Notes: generated by a model not told the origin, from the sequence alone. A DNA stretch of 64,000 nucleotides from Marinobacter pelagius (GCF_900114925.1 NZ_FOUR01000001.1:62001-126000); one strand, 5' to 3'; shown: positions 37,279-46,359, counted from the stretch's first letter. Numbers and translations: made by a program.

Positions 37279-39156
37279 ATGCCTCTCAGCACTGTCATGC
37301 TTCTCGCCAGCATCGGCGTCCTGTCCCTGTTCTGCCAGTGGCTGGCCTGGCGGGTACGAATGCCCGCCATCCTGTTCCTCCTGGCCGGCGGTATCGCCGC
37401 GGGACCGCTCTTCGGCTTCCTGGTACCAGAGCAGGTATTCGGGGATCTGCTGTTCCCGGTGATTTCACTGGCGGTGGCCATTATCCTGTTCGAGGGCAGC
37501 CTGACCCTCCGCTACGAAGAGATTCGCGGCCACGGCAAGATGGTGCGCAACCTGGTGCCGGTCGGCTCCATCGTCACCTGTCTGATCGGCACCCTGGTCG
37601 CACGGTGGGCCCTCGGGGTGTCCTGGGAGGTTGCCCTGCTGTTCGGGGCCATTTCCATTGTTACCGGTCCTACCGTGATTGCTCCCCTGCTGAGATCGGT
37701 CCGCCCGAAGTCCAAGCTGGCCAACATCCTGCGCTGGGAAGGCATCATCATCGATCCGGTGGGCGCCCTGCTTGCGGTACTGGTGTTCGAGGGCATCGTC
37801 TCCTGGGGTCAGGGGAATGTCTTCAGTCACTCGCTCTATATCTTCGGCAAGACCCTGCTGGTGGGGTTCCTGATCGGGGCGGCGGCCGGTTACCTGAACG
37901 GTCTGGTGCTGCGCAAGCACTGGATTCCCCAGTACCTGCACAATGCCGGCACCCTGACCTTCATGCTCGGGGTCTACGCCATTTCCAACGAACTGGCCCA
38001 CGAATCCGGCCTGCTCACGGTTACCATCATGGGCATCTGGATGGCCAACATGAAGCGGGTGCCGATCGAGAGTATCCTCGAGTTCAAGGAATCCCTCAGT
38101 GTCCTGCTGATCTCCGCCCTGTTCATCATCCTGGCGGCCCGGGTCGAGTTCGCCGCCATCGCGGAGCTGGGCTGGGGCCTGGTGGTGGTCCTGGCCGCCC
38201 TGATGCTGGTGGCCCGCCCCCTGAGCATCTTCCTGTCGGCCATCGGCACTGATCTCAACCTCCGGGAAAAACTGTTCCTGAGCTGGATCGCACCCCGGGG
38301 CATCGTGGCGGCTGCTGTCTCGGCGCTGTTCGCATTCCAGCTCGAGAAGCTCGGCTACGAAAGCGCCGCCACCCTGGTGCCCCTCGTGTTCATGCTGATC
38401 ATTGCCACGGTTACCCTGCAGAGCCTGACGGCACGCCCTGTGGCACGACTGCTCAAGGTCGCGGAACCGGCCGAGTACGGCTTCCTGATCCTGGGTGCCA
38501 ACAATGTCGCCCGGATGATTGCCCAGGCCCTGAAGAAGCATGAGGTGCCGGTCACCCTGGCCGACACCAACTGGGAGAACGTGCGCCAGGCCCGGATGGA
38601 TAACCTTCAGGTCTACTTCGGCAACCCGGTGTCCGAGCACGCCTCGACCCACCTGGACCTGACCGGTATCGGCAAGCTCCTGGTCATCTCTCCCTACAAG
38701 CACATGAATTCACTGGCCACGTACCATTTCCTCGACTGGTTCGGGAAGAACTGTGTGTTCAGCCTGGCCGAGGGAGACCAGGACCAGAAGGCCCGCCACC
38801 AGACGGCGGAGAAGATCCAGATGACCCGGGGCCTGTTCGACGGTGTCAGCTACGCCAAGCTGGCCAGCCTGGCCAGCCAGGGCTATACGGTGCGCACCAC
38901 GCAGCTGAGCGAGGAATTCAGCTACGAGGATTTCCTGGAGAAATACCAGCGCCAGGCCCTGGTACTTTTCGTGTTCGACAGCAAAGGATACATCTCGCCG
39001 GTCTGCAAGATGGAGGACCTGAAACCGGAGGAAGACTGGGTGCTGATCAGCCTGGTGCCGCCGCAGCCGCAGAAGGAACGCAAGGAGAAAAACAACGGCG
39101 GGAAAGCCGCAAAAGCGGCGGCCGAAGAAGCCGGGGACGGGAACGAAAAGGACTGA
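37279..39156 (+). CDS. Cation:proton antiporter with TrkA-N domain
   Basis: 625 residues. An N-terminal CPA-type exchanger of about 12 helices, with the Na+/H+ exchanger block GPTVIAPLLRSVRPKSKLANIL, and DPVGALLAVLVFEG holding the ion-binding Asp. This is followed by an RCK/TrkA-N nucleotide-binding domain (YGFLILGANNVARMIAQAL, about 395-500) and a charged Lys/Glu/Ala-rich tail. It likely exchanges Na+ or K+ for protons in the inner membrane and is gated by a nucleotide. The selectivity cannot be read from sequence. It starts 20 bp after tcdA. Confidence 0.88.
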   Translation: MPLSTVMLLASIGVLSLFCQWLAWRVRMPAILFLLAGGIAAGPLFGFLVPEQVFGDLLFPVISLAVAIILFEGSLTLRYEEIRGHGKMVRNLVPVGSIVTCLIGTLVARWALGVSWEVALLFGAISIVTGPTVIAPLLRSVRPKSKLANILRWEGIIIDPVGALLAVLVFEGIVSWGQGNVFSHSLYIFGKTLLVGFLIGAAAGYLNGLVLRKHWIPQYLHNAGTLTFMLGVYAISNELAHESGLLTVTIMGIWMANMKRVPIESILEFKESLSVLLISALFIILAARVEFAAIAELGWGLVVVLAALMLVARPLSIFLSAIGTDLNLREKLFLSWIAPRGIVAAAVSALFAFQLEKLGYESAATLVPLVFMLIIATVTLQSLTARPVARLLKVAEPAEYGFLILGANNVARMIAQALKKHEVPVTLADTNWENVRQARMDNLQVYFGNPVSEHASTHLDLTGIGKLLVISPYKHMNSLATYHFLDWFGKNCVFSLAEGDQDQKARHQTAEKIQMTRGLFDGVSYAKLASLASQGYTVRTTQLSEEFSYEDFLEKYQRQALVLFVFDSKGYISPVCKMEDLKPEEDWVLISLVPPQPQKERKEKNNGGKAAKAAAEEAGDGNEKD

Positions 39157-39168
39157 GGGCTCCGGCCC

Positions 39169-40152
39169 TCAGCGACAGTCCAGCACCAGCTTGCCCCGGA
39201 CGTGCCCACCTTCAAGCGCTTCGTGGGCTTCCCGCACCTGATCGAGGGTAAATTGGCCGTCCACGTGCACCCGCACATCGCCGTCCTCGATCAGCTCGGC
39301 AATCTCTTCCAGGTGGAAGACATCCGGGCGTACGGTCATGCCGTGGGCCCGCAGCCCCATTTCTTCCGCGATACTGATAATCTCGTCCGCGGTTACCGTC
39401 GGGATGGTCACCAGGACACCGTTTTCACCCAGGGTGTGCAGTGAACGCTTGCCAACATCGCCGCCCATCAGGTCCAGCACCATGTCCAGGCCGTAGCACT
39501 CGTCGGTGAAATCGGTGGTGTGGTAATCGATCACCTCGTGAACCCCCAGCTCGGCCAGGAAATCGCGGTTTCGTGCCGAGGCCGTGGCAATCACGTGGGC
39601 ACCCCGCTCCAGGGCAAACTGCACCGCGAAATGGCCGACACCACCGGCACCGGCGTGGATCAGGATCTTCTGTCCGGATTCCAGCTTGCCCATTTCGAAC
39701 AGCCCCTGCCAGGCGGTCAGTGCCGCCAGGGGGACACCTCCGGCCGTCACCAGGTCCAGTTCCTCGGGCACGATCGCCAGCTCATCCGCTGCGGCCAGGG
39801 CATACTCGGCGTAGCCCCCGCCGGCGGCCGGGAACCCCACCATGCCCATCACCCGGTCACCCGGCGCCAGGGTGGTCACTCCGTCGCCGACAGCTACCAC
39901 CTCGCCGGCCACATCATAGCCGGGCGTCCAGGGCAGCGAGTTCTCGATCTGGCGCGCCGCAAAGCCCAGCCCCTTTCGGGTCTTCCAGTCAATGGGATTC
40001 AGGCCGGCGCCATGAACCCGCACCAGCACCTGGCCATTCTCAGGCTGTGGCACCGGGCTCTCGACCACCTGCAGGACATCCCGTTCACCAAAACGGTCAT
40101 AGACCACGTGGCGCATGGAAGTGTCGATGTTATTTTCGTTGGTGGATTCCAT
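39169..40152 (-). CDS. Zinc-type (MDR) NADP-dependent quinone oxidoreductase-like enzyme
   Basis: 327 residues. GroES-like N-domain (VHGAGLNPIDWKTRKGLG) and a Rossmann NADPH domain with ILIHAGAGGVGHFAVQFAL. There are no zinc-binding cysteine clusters, so it belongs with the zinc-free quinone-oxidoreductase/medium-chain reductases. The ATG at 40152 is preceded by GGAGAG; a second Met (MRHVVYDRFGE, 12 codons in) is an alternative start. Substrate unknown. It converges on the antiporter with 12 bp between stop codons. Confidence 0.88.
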   Translation of the reverse strand: MESTNENNIDTSMRHVVYDRFGERDVLQVVESPVPQPENGQVLVRVHGAGLNPIDWKTRKGLGFAARQIENSLPWTPGYDVAGEVVAVGDGVTTLAPGDRVMGMVGFPAAGGGYAEYALAAADELAIVPEELDLVTAGGVPLAALTAWQGLFEMGKLESGQKILIHAGAGGVGHFAVQFALERGAHVIATASARNRDFLAELGVHEVIDYHTTDFTDECYGLDMVLDLMGGDVGKRSLHTLGENGVLVTIPTVTADEIISIAEEMGLRAHGMTVRPDVFHLEEIAELIEDGDVRVHVDGQFTLDQVREAHEALEGGHVRGKLVLDCR

Positions 40153-40237
40153 GGGTCTCTCCAGACTTCGGTGGTAATGATCGGTGCTAACTGAGGCAGA
40201 CGCTTTCAGACTAGCAGAAAACGCGCTCCGGGGAAGC

Positions 40238-40711
40238 TCAGTCCGGGGCCAGGCCCTTGCCGCCGCTGACCGAGGCCGCCGACAGGATCTCGGCAAACTC
40301 CTTCGGTGCCCGGGACGGTCGCTGGGTTTTCATGTTGACGCAGGCATGGGTGGAAACCGCCCGCACCAGGGTTTTGCCATCCGCCGGGCGCACCAACTGG
40401 AACTGGCGGGAGGAGCGGAAGCGCCCGTCAAACCCGGTCAGCCAGGTACCCAGAATGAGCCGGTCCCCGGCGTTGGCGGAGGCCAGGTAATCAATCTCGG
40501 TACGGGTGATGGCCATGGCCTTGCCGGTGGCCTCATGCAGCTCCCAGGTCATGCCCAGGCTCTCGATGTGAGCCCAGCTGACGTCTTCCAGCCAGCGGAC
40601 GTAAACCACGTTGTTGGCGTGCCCGAGGCGATCGGTGTCCTCCTCGCGCACGGTGATTTCGAGGGTGAAGGGATCCGGCAGATCCCAGTCAATGTTCTGT
40701 TCGGCGGTCAT
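40238..40711 (-). CDS. Hotdog-fold acyl-CoA thioesterase (4HBT-like)
   Basis: 157 residues, one hotdog domain. The active-site segment EEDTDRLGHANNVVYVRWLEDV has the Asp and the GHxNN pattern of 4-hydroxybenzoyl-CoA thioesterase-type enzymes. It would cleave acyl-CoA in the cytoplasm; chain preference is unknown. It starts inside the stop codon of the upstream SMP-30 gene (ATGA overlap), so the two are translationally coupled. Confidence 0.88.
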   Translation of the reverse strand: MTAEQNIDWDLPDPFTLEITVREEDTDRLGHANNVVYVRWLEDVSWAHIESLGMTWELHEATGKAMAITRTEIDYLASANAGDRLILGTWLTGFDGRFRSSRQFQLVRPADGKTLVRAVSTHACVNMKTQRPSRAPKEFAEILSAASVSGGKGLAPD

Positions 40712-41796
40712 TCGTCAGTGTCTCCGAGCCCCGGAATGGCGTGCAACGGTAGCCGCCCGATACGGTCGTTGTGAAGTGAACCAAAGTATAGAACCCCGTC
40801 GTGGGGATTCACCGAGGTGATTTCCTGCAAGTGAGTGCCGCGGGTATCGTGCAGACTGGTAACGGGATTGCCGTCCCGGTCGAAGGCCACCACCAGGCCA
40901 TATTCCTGGGGCGCCGGTTTCAGGCTGTCCGGCAGCTTGGCAACCAGGTCCTTGAGCCACGGCGACCGGTGCAGGGCGTCGACCTGGGAGTTGCGCAGTG
41001 TGGGGAACGCCACCCAGTAACGGCCTTCCTCATCCACCGCCAGGTTATCCGGGAATCCAGGCAGGTTGTCGGCAAAGACTTCGGCCCGGCCGGCACGGGG
41101 GCCTTGCAGCCAGTAGCGCAGGATCCGGTATTTCCAGGTCTCGTTGACCAGAACAAAGTCTCCGTCCGGCGAAACGGCGACGCCGTTGGCGAAGTGCAGG
41201 TTACCCAGCATGACCTCGGCCCGACCGGTGCGGGGTGAATAACGCAGAAGGCGACCGTGGGGGCGCATCTCCAGGAGGTCGAGCCGGTAGTCAGGCTGAT
41301 GGAAGCGTGAGCTGGCATCGGTGAAATAGATGGAGCCGTCCGGACCGATGTCCACATCGTCGGTAAACCGGAACGGCGTGCCCCCGGCTTCCCGGGCCAG
41401 CACGGTCACGGTCTTGTCCGGGGCAATGGACAGCAACCCTTTCCAGGCGTCTGCAACGATCAGGTTGCCCTCGCGGTCAAACACCATCCCCAGGGGCCGC
41501 CCGCCGGTTTCCAGCCACTTTTCAACGCGACCGTCCGGAAAGACCCGGACGATGAACCCGTCCTGGGTACCGCTGTAGAGGATGCCTTCCGGCCCGACCG
41601 TGGTGTCTTCCGGGCCGTAGACCTGACCCCGGGCCAGCAGGTCCGCCAGCCGAAGGCGTTCGTTGGGTGCCAGGATCCCGGTCAATGGTGGCGGCGAGGG
41701 TGGCTCCCAGGCCTTGCTGTCAATGGGCGACGGCGTCAGCAGAAAACTGCCGAGCAAAAGAAACACCACCAGCAACCCGATCAACAACCACTTCAT
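40708..41796 (-). CDS. SMP-30/strictosidine-synthase-like beta-propeller protein
   Basis: 362 residues. An N-terminal membrane anchor or uncleaved signal (WLLIGLLVVFLLLGSFLLTP) is followed by a six-bladed beta-propeller of the SMP-30/gluconolactonase or strictosidine-synthase-like type: repeated blocks such as DVDIGPDGSIYFTDASSRF and FANGVAVSPDGDFVLVNET. Such proteins hydrolyse lactones or esters or bind hydrophobic ligands; the substrate is unknown. It is exported or membrane-tethered, and coupled to the thioesterase gene downstream. Confidence 0.85.
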   Translation of the reverse strand: MKWLLIGLLVVFLLLGSFLLTPSPIDSKAWEPPSPPPLTGILAPNERLRLADLLARGQVYGPEDTTVGPEGILYSGTQDGFIVRVFPDGRVEKWLETGGRPLGMVFDREGNLIVADAWKGLLSIAPDKTVTVLAREAGGTPFRFTDDVDIGPDGSIYFTDASSRFHQPDYRLDLLEMRPHGRLLRYSPRTGRAEVMLGNLHFANGVAVSPDGDFVLVNETWKYRILRYWLQGPRAGRAEVFADNLPGFPDNLAVDEEGRYWVAFPTLRNSQVDALHRSPWLKDLVAKLPDSLKPAPQEYGLVVAFDRDGNPVTSLHDTRGTHLQEITSVNPHDGVLYFGSLHNDRIGRLPLHAIPGLGDTDE

Positions 41797-41906
41797 AGAG
41801 TGCGTCCGCCCGTTGTTATTTTCCGATTTCCCCGCCAGGACAATGGCCTAACCATAGCAGACGGGGGCCTGACCATGAAAACGGCCCGCGTCACAGAGCT
41901 CCGGAA

Positions 41907-42704
41907 TCAGTTTTCGCTCTCGAGGAAGCGGCGGCATAGGGCGGCAAAGGTATCGGCTTTCTCGGCGTGCAGCCAGTGGCCGGTGTCCTGGATGATACGC
42001 AGCTCGGCCGACGGAAACAGCTGCATGATCTGGTCACGGTGCTTTTCCTGGATGTAGGCAGATTCCGCGCCCTTGAGGAACAGGACCGGACCATTGAAGG
42101 GACCGTCCCCCTCCGGCGCTTTGGCCAGGTTTTCATAACAGGCATCGATTACCGGCAGGTTCAGCCGCCACCGGAACATGGGGCCGTCGGCAGTCTGCTC
42201 CTCGCTGGGCACCCGCTCCAGGTTCTTCAGCAGGAACTGCCGGACGCCGGGGGTCTCGACGAACTCCGCCAACAACTTGTCGGCGTCCTGACGGGAGCGC
42301 ACGGCGGACAGGTCGAGACTGCTCAGCCCCTCGAGAATGGCGTCATGACGGGGTTTGTAGCTGACCGGTGCGATATCGGCCACGATCACTTTATCCACCC
42401 GTTCCGGTGCCATCAGGGCCACCTGCATGGCCACCTTGCCTCCCATGGAATGGCCCAGGATCGAGGCTTTATCCAGCCCCTGGGCATCCATGTAGGCCAG
42501 AACATCTTCGGCCATGGAGGGGTAGTCCATGGTATCGGTATGCGGGGAGCTGCCGTGGTTGCGTTCGTCCAGGGCGTGGATCTGCCATTCATCCTGCAGC
42601 CGGCGCGCGATCCCCCCGAGGTTTTCCAGTGACCCGAACAGGCCATGCAACAGGATCAGGGGTTTGCCTTCGCCGGTAATTCGATGATTCAGCTCGACAC
42701 TCAT
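41907..42704 (-). CDS. ybfF: Alpha/beta-fold hydrolase, YbfF-like esterase
   Basis: 265 residues. Oxyanion segment LILLHGLFGSLENL, nucleophile elbow ILGHSMGGKVAMQVAL, and a catalytic His near the C-terminus in IIQDTGHWLHAEK. The DERNHGSSPH block and overall length match E. coli YbfF, a short-chain acyl esterase active on acyl-CoA and malonyl esters. It lies downstream of the 30-codon gene but is separated from it by a terminator. Confidence 0.88.
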   Translation of the reverse strand: MSVELNHRITGEGKPLILLHGLFGSLENLGGIARRLQDEWQIHALDERNHGSSPHTDTMDYPSMAEDVLAYMDAQGLDKASILGHSMGGKVAMQVALMAPERVDKVIVADIAPVSYKPRHDAILEGLSSLDLSAVRSRQDADKLLAEFVETPGVRQFLLKNLERVPSEEQTADGPMFRWRLNLPVIDACYENLAKAPEGDGPFNGPVLFLKGAESAYIQEKHRDQIMQLFPSAELRIIQDTGHWLHAEKADTFAALCRRFLESEN

Positions 42705-42797
42705 GGACAGACAGCCTCCGCATTGGACAGGATTGTTCTCGGAGCGGATACATTACCATTGCCAGCCCTGCGAGCAAGGCAGGCGAATGTCGGGACG

Positions 42798-42822
42798 AAA
42801 AAAAGCCGGGGGTTACCCGGCT
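42798..42822 (-). terminator. Intrinsic terminator of the 30-codon gene
   Basis: On the minus strand: AGCCGGG (42822-42816), loop TAACC, CCCGGCT (42810-42804), then six T residues (complement of 42803-42798). It lies 28 bp after the stop codon of the 30-codon gene and before ybfF, so the small gene has its own transcript end. Confidence 0.88.
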
Positions 42823-42850
42823 TAAGGTCATAGGCTGAACGCCTGTCTGA

Positions 42851-42943
42851 TCAGCAGTAGAAGATGCTGTCCAGATATTCCGCGAGAGCAATCACGTTCT
42901 TGCGTTCCTGCTCGCTATGGGGCACAAAGATTTCCTGTTCCAT
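42851..42943 (-). CDS. 30-residue peptide gene facing an AraC-family regulator
   Basis: A complete 31-codon frame (42943 to 42851) encoding a 30-residue peptide that begins MEQEIFVPHS and ends EYLDSIFYC before TGA. A strong GGAGG lies 6 bp before the ATG, and an intrinsic terminator lies 28 bp after the stop. The peptide is acidic, predicted to form one helix, has no signal peptide or membrane segment, and ends in a lone Cys. I do not recognise a family; it could be a regulatory peptide, a small-protein subunit, a leader, or the precursor of a modified peptide. Nothing identifies a modifying enzyme nearby. Start and stop are clear; that it is translated is inferred. Confidence 0.7.
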   Translation of the reverse strand: MEQEIFVPHSEQERKNVIALAEYLDSIFYC

Positions 42944-43019
42944 ACAACACCTCCATCAAGTATGCATTCATTACTCCAACCTGATGGGATGATGCTATCG
43001 TTGTATGGCACAGAGGCCG

Positions 43020-43056
43020 TTGACAAGTTGTCCCATACGCTTGACATTTTGTACCA
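43020..43056. promoter_or_regulatory. Tandem direct-repeat operator between the 30-codon gene and the AraC gene
   Basis: TTGACAAGTTGTCCCA (43020-43035) and TTGACATTTTGTACCA (43041-43056) match at 13 of 16 positions with a period of exactly 21 bp, two helical turns. Tandem direct repeats of this period are typical of AraC/XylS-family binding sites. On the minus strand the nearer repeat ends in TTGTCA, which could overlap a -35 box of the small gene. Confidence 0.6.
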
Positions 43057-43094
43057 GTGTCCATGACAGCCTGTTAACTTTCAGAAGGAATGTT

Positions 43095-44171
43095 GTGAGT
43101 TCCTCGCACCCGGATACCCCTACAGCCCAGACTCCCGGCGTTGCCGCCTCCAGCACGCTGGCGCTGGTGCATTACCTGGAGCGCCAGGGTGTACTGGACC
43201 GGAGCCGGATCGCCCGTATCACCGGGCTGGGCACCGGCGAACTCGAAGATCCCGACCGCAGGGTGCCTGCCGAGGCACACTACGAGCTTTGGGAGTATGC
43301 CGAACAGATCACCGGGGACCCCGGTGTCGGGCTCCATGCCGGCAAGCTGGTCGACCCGGAACGCATGGGCCTGGTGGGACACGTGTTTTTCAACTGCGAC
43401 ACTCTGGGCGAGGCGGTAACCCAGTATGTCCGCCTGCATCGGCTGATCAACGAATCGGTCATCCTCACCTTCGAGCAGAGCGGCGACACCGCTATCCTGA
43501 CCTGGCAACCGGATACCCCGGAAAACTACTGCCGCCAGGACATGGACCGGACCCTGGCCGCTGCCATGAGCCGGACCCGGCACTTCATCCACCCCGGCTT
43601 CCAGGCCGAATGGGCCGAGATTGCCCATGAAAAGCCGTCCTACGCCAACGAATACGAACTCCTGCTGGGCGGCCCGTTGAGTTTCGGCCACGGCATCACC
43701 CGTGTTGCCTTTGACAGCCGGCATCTGAGCCACCCGATACCTCACCGCAACCCCTACGTGTATTCGGCGGTTCTTCGCCAGGTCAACTTCCTGCTCGCCC
43801 GGCTGCAGACCCGCAGCTCGTTCAGCCGCAAGATACGCCGGCTGATTTCCAGGCAGATGGCGACCGACCGGATCGATGCTGATACCCTGGCCCGCCAATG
43901 TCACATGAGTCGCCAGACCCTCTACCGCAAACTCAAGAAGGAAGGGCTGAGCTTCCACGAACTGGTGGAGGAGGTGCGCAAGGACAAGGCCCTGCGTTAT
44001 GTCGCCGCCGACCATTATGCGTTGGGTGAGATCGCGTTCCTGCTGGGCTTTTCCGAACTCAGCGCCTTCAGCCGGGCATTCAAGCGCTGGACCGGCCAGG
44101 CGCCGGCCCAGTACCGGGCCGAACACCTGGGTGCTGGTGCCGGTACCACGGACTCCGGGAGTACCGCATGA
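43095..44171 (+). CDS. AraC family transcriptional regulator (arabinose-binding-domain type)
   Basis: 358 residues. An N-terminal ligand domain of the AraC type found in OruR/ArgR-like regulators (about residues 20-210) and a C-terminal double helix-turn-helix with DADTLARQCHMSRQTLYRKL and EIAFLLGFSELSAFSRAFKRW. The GTG at 43095 is chosen because AGAAGGAA precedes it closely and the upstream frame runs through the operator. It is divergent from the 30-codon gene; the cls start overlaps its stop codon (ATGA). The ligand is unknown; the repeat between the two genes is the obvious candidate binding site. Confidence 0.9.
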   Translation: MSSSHPDTPTAQTPGVAASSTLALVHYLERQGVLDRSRIARITGLGTGELEDPDRRVPAEAHYELWEYAEQITGDPGVGLHAGKLVDPERMGLVGHVFFNCDTLGEAVTQYVRLHRLINESVILTFEQSGDTAILTWQPDTPENYCRQDMDRTLAAAMSRTRHFIHPGFQAEWAEIAHEKPSYANEYELLLGGPLSFGHGITRVAFDSRHLSHPIPHRNPYVYSAVLRQVNFLLARLQTRSSFSRKIRRLISRQMATDRIDADTLARQCHMSRQTLYRKLKKEGLSFHELVEEVRKDKALRYVAADHYALGEIAFLLGFSELSAFSRAFKRWTGQAPAQYRAEHLGAGAGTTDSGSTA

Positions 44172-45601
44172 TGGAGGGCTTCCCGCTGATTGCCATCGCT
44201 GTCGGCCTGCTGTACCTGGCGGCACTGGCCTGTATCTACAGGATCCTGCTGACGTACCGCACATCCCAGGGCGCCATCGCCTGGATCATTGGCCTGTTGG
44301 GTCTACCGTACCTGACTGTCCCCCTGTTCCTGCTGATCGGCCGGAACCGCTTCGGTGGCTACGTCAAGGCCCGGCGGATGGGCGACGAATCCCTGACCGC
44401 CCTGCTCAACCGGTTTGAACAGCAAACCACGTCCATTCCGGCCCCCGGCAACGACCGTTTCCAGGACGAATTGCAGGTGTTGTGCAAACTCGGCCGCCAG
44501 CCCTTCACCGATGGCAACCAGTGCACCCTGCTGCGCGACGGCGAAGCCACCTTCGAAGCCCTGTTCGAAGCCATGGAGGATGCCTGCCGCTACATCCTGC
44601 TCGAATTCTATATCGTTCGCTCGGACCGGGTCGGCCAGCGCATCAAATCGATCCTTGAACGGAAGCTGGCACAGGGCGTGGAGGTGTGGTTCCTTTACGA
44701 TGACATTGGCAGCGCCTTCCTGCCCCGCCGCTATCTGCGGGAACTGTCCCGCGCCGGAGCCCGCGTCGCCTCGTTCGGCGATGGCAACATCCGCCGCCGG
44801 CGGTTCCAGATCAACTTTCGCAACCACCGCAAGCTGCTGGTGTGCGATGGCAAGGTCGGCTTTGTCGGGGGCATCAACCTTGGCGATGAATACCTGGGCA
44901 CCGCCATGGACCAGGACCCCCTGAGGGACACCCACTGCCGGATCGAGGGCCCGGCGGTGAGCGGCCTCCAGCTGGCCTGGCTGGAAGACTGGAACTGGGC
45001 CAGTGACGAGTTGCCCAACCTGGACTGGAGCGCCGGCGAGCACACCCCGGGCGACCAGGAAGTGCTGATCCTGCCCACCGGACCGGCCGATAGCTGGGAA
45101 ACCTGCACCCTGTTTTTCCTGAACTGCATCAACAATGCCCGGTCCCGGATCTGGATCGCCTCGCCCTACTTCGTCCCGGATTTCCAGATCATGAATGCCC
45201 TGCAGCTTGCCGCCCTCCGGGGGGTCGATGTCCGCATCCTGATCCCGGAAACCCCCGACAATCACCTGATCAAGCTCGCCGCCTATTCCTACCTGGTACA
45301 GGCCAGCCAGGCCGGCATCGGCATCTATCGCTATCAGCCGGGTTTCATGCACCAGAAGGTGGTCCTCGTGGATGACCGCTATGCCGCCGTGGGTACCGCC
45401 AACCTGGATAACCGCTCCATGCGCCTGAACTTCGAGATCACCGCCATCAACACCGACCGGCAGTTCGTGTCCGGTGTCGAACAGATGCTGGAGGAGGACC
45501 TGAAAAGTTGCCGCCTGATGACCGAGCGCGACTACCGGGACCGCTCGATCCTGTTCCGGCTGACGTGCCGGGCCATCCGCCTGAGCGCCCCCTTGCTGTG
45601 A
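44168..45601 (+). CDS. cls: Cardiolipin synthase (phospholipase D superfamily)
   Basis: 477 residues. N-terminal membrane segments (about 8-60), then two HKD motifs: NHRKLLVCDGKVGFVGG and MHQKVVLVDDRYAAVGTANL. It joins phosphatidyl groups to make cardiolipin in the inner membrane. Length and spacing fit Cls. The ATG overlaps the AraC-gene stop codon, so cardiolipin synthesis may be co-expressed with this regulator. Confidence 0.94.
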   Translation: MMEGFPLIAIAVGLLYLAALACIYRILLTYRTSQGAIAWIIGLLGLPYLTVPLFLLIGRNRFGGYVKARRMGDESLTALLNRFEQQTTSIPAPGNDRFQDELQVLCKLGRQPFTDGNQCTLLRDGEATFEALFEAMEDACRYILLEFYIVRSDRVGQRIKSILERKLAQGVEVWFLYDDIGSAFLPRRYLRELSRAGARVASFGDGNIRRRRFQINFRNHRKLLVCDGKVGFVGGINLGDEYLGTAMDQDPLRDTHCRIEGPAVSGLQLAWLEDWNWASDELPNLDWSAGEHTPGDQEVLILPTGPADSWETCTLFFLNCINNARSRIWIASPYFVPDFQIMNALQLAALRGVDVRILIPETPDNHLIKLAAYSYLVQASQAGIGIYRYQPGFMHQKVVLVDDRYAAVGTANLDNRSMRLNFEITAINTDRQFVSGVEQMLEEDLKSCRLMTERDYRDRSILFRLTCRAIRLSAPLL

Positions 45602-45684
45602 CGCCGACCACAGACTGGCTCGGGGCCACCGGAATGTGCGAATATGCGGGCAATTCCAATTCCACGCAGTAGCCATAATCCGAC

Positions 45685-46359
45685 ATGAACGCTTTCAAGC
45701 CCCGTGAGACTCTGACCGAACAGGTCGCCCGCCACATTGAAAACCTGATCGTTTTTGGTCAGCTCCGCTCCGGCGAGCGCATTTACGAAGGCTCCATGGC
45801 CAAGGAAATGAATGTCAGCCACGGATCGATACGGGAAGGATTACTCCTGCTGGAAAAGCGGCACCTGGTACGCAACGTCCCGCGCAAGGGCGCGTTCGTC
45901 ACGACCCTGGACGACTATTTTGTGCGCAGCCTGTACGAGACTCTGGAACTCTATCTCACCCACACCGGAAGGAAGCTGGTGCGTCAGTGGCAGCCGTCGG
46001 ATATGGAGCGGCTTGAATCCCTGCATCGGCAGATGAAGACCTGTTACCAGAACAACGACCTGATGAAGTTTCTCGAGCTGGGCATCGAATACACCAAGGC
46101 GTCCCTGGTCTACGCCGACAACTACTTCATCGTGAACGCCATTGATGACCTCTGGCCCTCGGCCCGGCGTTGCGCCTTCGTTGCCTTCCAGTATGGCGGC
46201 AGCCAGGTTCTGGAGGACAATCTCGCCAACATGGAAGAGTCCATCAGCGCGATCCGGGACCGCGACGAGGAACGCCTTGCCGGCATCCTGCACCGTTTCG
46301 CCCTGCAACAGTGCCAGCAGGTACTGGACGCCATTGCCGGCAATGAACAGCGAAGCTGA
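45685..46359 (+). CDS. GntR family transcriptional regulator (FCD type)
   Basis: 224 residues. An N-terminal winged helix (LTEQVARHIENLIVFGQL, then MAKEMNVSHGSIREGLLLLEKRHLV) and a C-terminal all-helical FCD ligand domain. FCD regulators usually sense carboxylic acids through a metal; the ligand here is unknown. It converges on the patatin gene with 9 bp between stop codons. Confidence 0.9.
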   Translation: MNAFKPRETLTEQVARHIENLIVFGQLRSGERIYEGSMAKEMNVSHGSIREGLLLLEKRHLVRNVPRKGAFVTTLDDYFVRSLYETLELYLTHTGRKLVRQWQPSDMERLESLHRQMKTCYQNNDLMKFLELGIEYTKASLVYADNYFIVNAIDDLWPSARRCAFVAFQYGGSQVLEDNLANMEESISAIRDRDEERLAGILHRFALQQCQQVLDAIAGNEQRS

